From CAYYWP01 sp964475125 (GTDB lineage: Bacteria > Desulfobacterota > Binatia > HRBIN30 > CADEER01): a stretch of DNA of 5,845 nucleotides. The translations under genes and the position numbers were made by a program. Shown here piece by piece: positions 4,660-5,845 of this stretch; the stretch's first letter is position 1, and each line of letters opens with the position of its first letter. The DNA lies in the NCBI GenBank assembly GCA_964475125.1, contig CAYYWP010000257.1, forward strand, positions 1 to 5,845, read 5' to 3'. Under the pieces are notes generated by a model that was not told the origin of the DNA, made no database searches, and worked only from the letters and a program-made list of their open reading frames with translations.

Positions 4660-5586
4660 GTGACACGATTCGAGTTGGCGACTCTGCTCAACTACGACGA
4701 CGACGCACTCGTCGCAGAAATCCGTCGTGTTGTCGAGATCCTGCCAGCGGGGCCGGTCACTCGGAAGGCCTTCGATCAGGTGTCGCGGGTGTCGTCGTCC
4801 AATCTCGTTCGGCGACTCGGAGGGTGGCGGCAGGCGCTGGAGCGGGCTGGTGTCGGTGAGCGCTACTTCGGTCGACGCGTCACCACGAAGATGCGAGCGC
4901 AGACAACGCGCGCTCTCGCTGACGACGAGCTGATCCAAGAACTCCGCCGTGTCGCTGTCGCGCTCAAGAGCGACACCCTGACCATGGATCAGTTCAGCCG
5001 AGCCTCTGACAGAGCCAACGCGGCGGGAATCAAGAGACGGTTCGGGTCGTGGAAGGCGGCGCTTCAGCGTGCCGGGCTGACTCTGTCGGCGCGCGGTCGC
5101 CGATACTCCGATGACGAGTACTTGGACAACGTCCTTGTCGTATGGACGCATTACGGGCGGCAGCCCAAATACCGCGAGATGGACGAGCCTCCTTCTTCCA
5201 TCCCGGCCGGGGCCTACGAAGCGAAGTTCGGCGGTTGGCGTCGCGCGTTGGGTGCGTTCGTTGAGCGCGTCAACGCTGATCGAGAAATGCGTTCATCGAG
5301 CAGTGCGCCTCCGCTACCGCCCCAGGCGGCATCTCGCCCCGGGGCATCATCCAGGCCTCGGACGCGAACAATCTCTCTTGGTCTGCGGTACGACGTGCTT
5401 CGCCGGGACAAGTTCAAGTGTGTTCTCTGCGGTGCAAGTCCCGCGATCACACCGACCTGTCAGCTTCACATCGATCACATCGCGGCGTTCGCGCGGGGTG
5501 GGACAACGGAGGAAGCCAATCTCCGCACCTTGTGCTCACACTGTAACGTCGGGAAGGGCGACAAGGTTGAAGAAAGCAGCGTCTAA
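4660..5586 (+). CDS. HNH endonuclease with three homing-endonuclease-associated repeats
   Basis: The 308-residue protein has three N-terminal repeats of about 50 residues: about 13-64 (ending LGGWRQALERAG), 88-139 (ending FGSWKAALQRAG) and 151-200 (ending FGGWRRALGAF). They match the HNH_repeat ('homing endonuclease associated repeat') pattern, small helical units thought to bind DNA. A Ser/Pro/Arg-rich linker (about 211-237) leads to an HNH nuclease domain (about 241-303) with C254-V-L-C257, H270-I-D-H273, N287 and C292-S-H-C295. These are the metal-binding and catalytic residues, all present. It probably cuts or nicks double-stranded DNA at a site set by the repeats. GTG 4660 is chosen because GAGGG lies five bases upstream. 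The stop TAA lies inside the attC. Homing, phage defence or plasmid interference are possible roles; none is shown. Confidence 0.92.
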   Translation: MTRFELATLLNYDDDALVAEIRRVVEILPAGPVTRKAFDQVSRVSSSNLVRRLGGWRQALERAGVGERYFGRRVTTKMRAQTTRALADDELIQELRRVAVALKSDTLTMDQFSRASDRANAAGIKRRFGSWKAALQRAGLTLSARGRRYSDDEYLDNVLVVWTHYGRQPKYREMDEPPSSIPAGAYEAKFGGWRRALGAFVERVNADREMRSSSSAPPLPPQAASRPGASSRPRTRTISLGLRYDVLRRDKFKCVLCGASPAITPTCQLHIDHIAAFARGGTTEEANLRTLCSHCNVGKGDKVEESSV

Positions 5587-5640
5587 CAACGCCGTGCAGC
5601 GGACGGCGCTGCGCGCCGCCGCTGACGGCGAGCGTTAGAC
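5581..5640 (+). other. attC: attC site of cassette 2 (60 bp)
   Basis: Inverse core GTCTAAC (5581-5587) and core GTTAGAC (5634-5640) are perfect complements. Inside, CGCCGTGCAGC pairs with GCTGACGGCG leaving one unpaired G, and AGCGGACGGCG pairs with CGCCGCCGCT leaving one unpaired A, around a CTGCG loop. This is the classic short attC hairpin with extrahelical bases. TAA (5584-5586) of the nuclease gene lies in the inverse core. Confidence 0.95.
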
Positions 5641-5845
5641 GACGAGGGTCGGTGTGCGAGCAATGACAACCAGAGGGTTCGCGCTCGCGATGATGGTGTT
5701 GATCGTTGCCAAGGAGACCGTCGCCAGCGCGACCGTGCCATTGGCCTGCCCGTCCGGAGCGAAGCTGGAGACCCTCGATGGTGAGCGTGGGAGGTATAGC
5801 TGAAAGTTGTGGATTGGCGGGAATGAGAAGGGCGGCGTAACCTTC
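5635..5845 (+). mobile_element. Integron gene cassette 3 (partial)
   Basis: The cassette starts after the crossover in the GTTAGAC core at 5634 and runs off the window. No closing attC is seen. It holds a short signal-peptide-like frame starting 20 bp in, and the array may continue downstream. Confidence 0.75.
5654..5803 (+). CDS. Short secreted-protein-like ORF of cassette 3, 49 aa, possibly interrupted
   Basis: GTG 5654 is preferred because GAGGG (5644-5648) precedes it by five bases; ATG 5663 is the next in-frame start. The N-terminus looks like a signal peptide: positive residues (R2, R7), a hydrophobic core GFALAMMVLIVA, then an A-S-A possible cleavage site at 24-26. A short mature part follows (TVPLACPSGAKLETLDGERG and RYS). 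The frame ends at TGA 5801-5803 but stays open afterwards to the window edge (KLWIGGNEKGGVTF), so this may be a longer gene with a nonsense mutation. I recognise no family. It could equally be a genuine tiny secreted protein. Confidence 0.5.
   Translation: MRAMTTRGFALAMMVLIVAKETVASATVPLACPSGAKLETLDGERGRYS

Larger units (their letters stand above)
4638..5634 (+). mobile_element. Integron gene cassette 2
   Basis: Cassette of 997 bp between the crossovers in the GTTAGAC cores at 4637 and 5634. It carries one nuclease gene on the forward strand with a 22-bp leader and a 60-bp attC whose inverse core contains the gene's stop codon. Confidence 0.9.

Noticed and set aside
4393..5151. Minus-strand open frame (252 codons) across the attC and the HNH gene
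   Set aside because: It crosses a cassette boundary and an attC hairpin and is antisense to the repeat domains, so it is a shadow.
1..5845. CRISPR arrays, tRNA or rRNA genes
   Set aside because: I saw no regularly spaced short repeats and no cloverleaf or ribosomal RNA sequence on either strand.

Overview
GC-rich bacterial DNA, most likely from an environmental proteobacterium. This guess rests on base composition, on the integron integrase type, and on attC sites of the kind common in gamma- and betaproteobacterial cassette arrays; the sequence does not fix the taxon. The window joins a rearranged chromosomal segment (1-2601) to an integron (about 2602-5845).

Chromosomal part. The window opens inside a 160-bp segment (1-160) that recurs without a mismatch at 2329-2488. 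Both copies carry the same scar: the middle of the NAD-binding domain of a potassium-channel protein is joined out of frame to the last 31 codons of an aldehyde dehydrogenase. Each scar is followed after about 20 bp by the start of the same unrecognised gene. The left copy of that gene is intact (192-806); the right copy keeps only its first 27 codons (2521-2601). Between the copies lie a MITE-like element with about 30-bp terminal inverted repeats (844-995), a complete EamA/DMT-family transporter (1018-1902) and the truncated potassium channel (1919-2470).

Integron part. The right copy of the unknown gene breaks off near 2602 and runs, in frame, into an integron integrase. The integrase has a plausible start of its own at 2734. 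It has the full tyrosine-recombinase catalytic set and the extra patch that is specific to IntI. It points towards the cassettes, the 'reverse' arrangement, so the attachment region lies beyond its 3' end (3811-3978). Three cassettes follow on the same strand. The first carries a conserved protein of unknown function and a 123-bp attC. The second carries a three-repeat HNH endonuclease and a textbook 60-bp attC. The third is cut by the window edge and starts with a short signal-peptide-like ORF.

How the parts work together. IntI would excise and insert cassettes at attC and attI. The cassettes lack obvious promoters and sit downstream of intI on the same strand, so transcription from the intI side could reach them. 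The intI leader holds a dyad, a TTGACA box and a hairpin that would hide the intI ribosome binding site. These hint at controlled integrase expression, but that is inference. The best candidates for something new are the intI leader and gene fusion, the unusual attI region, and the HNH-repeat nuclease cassette as a possible defence or homing module.
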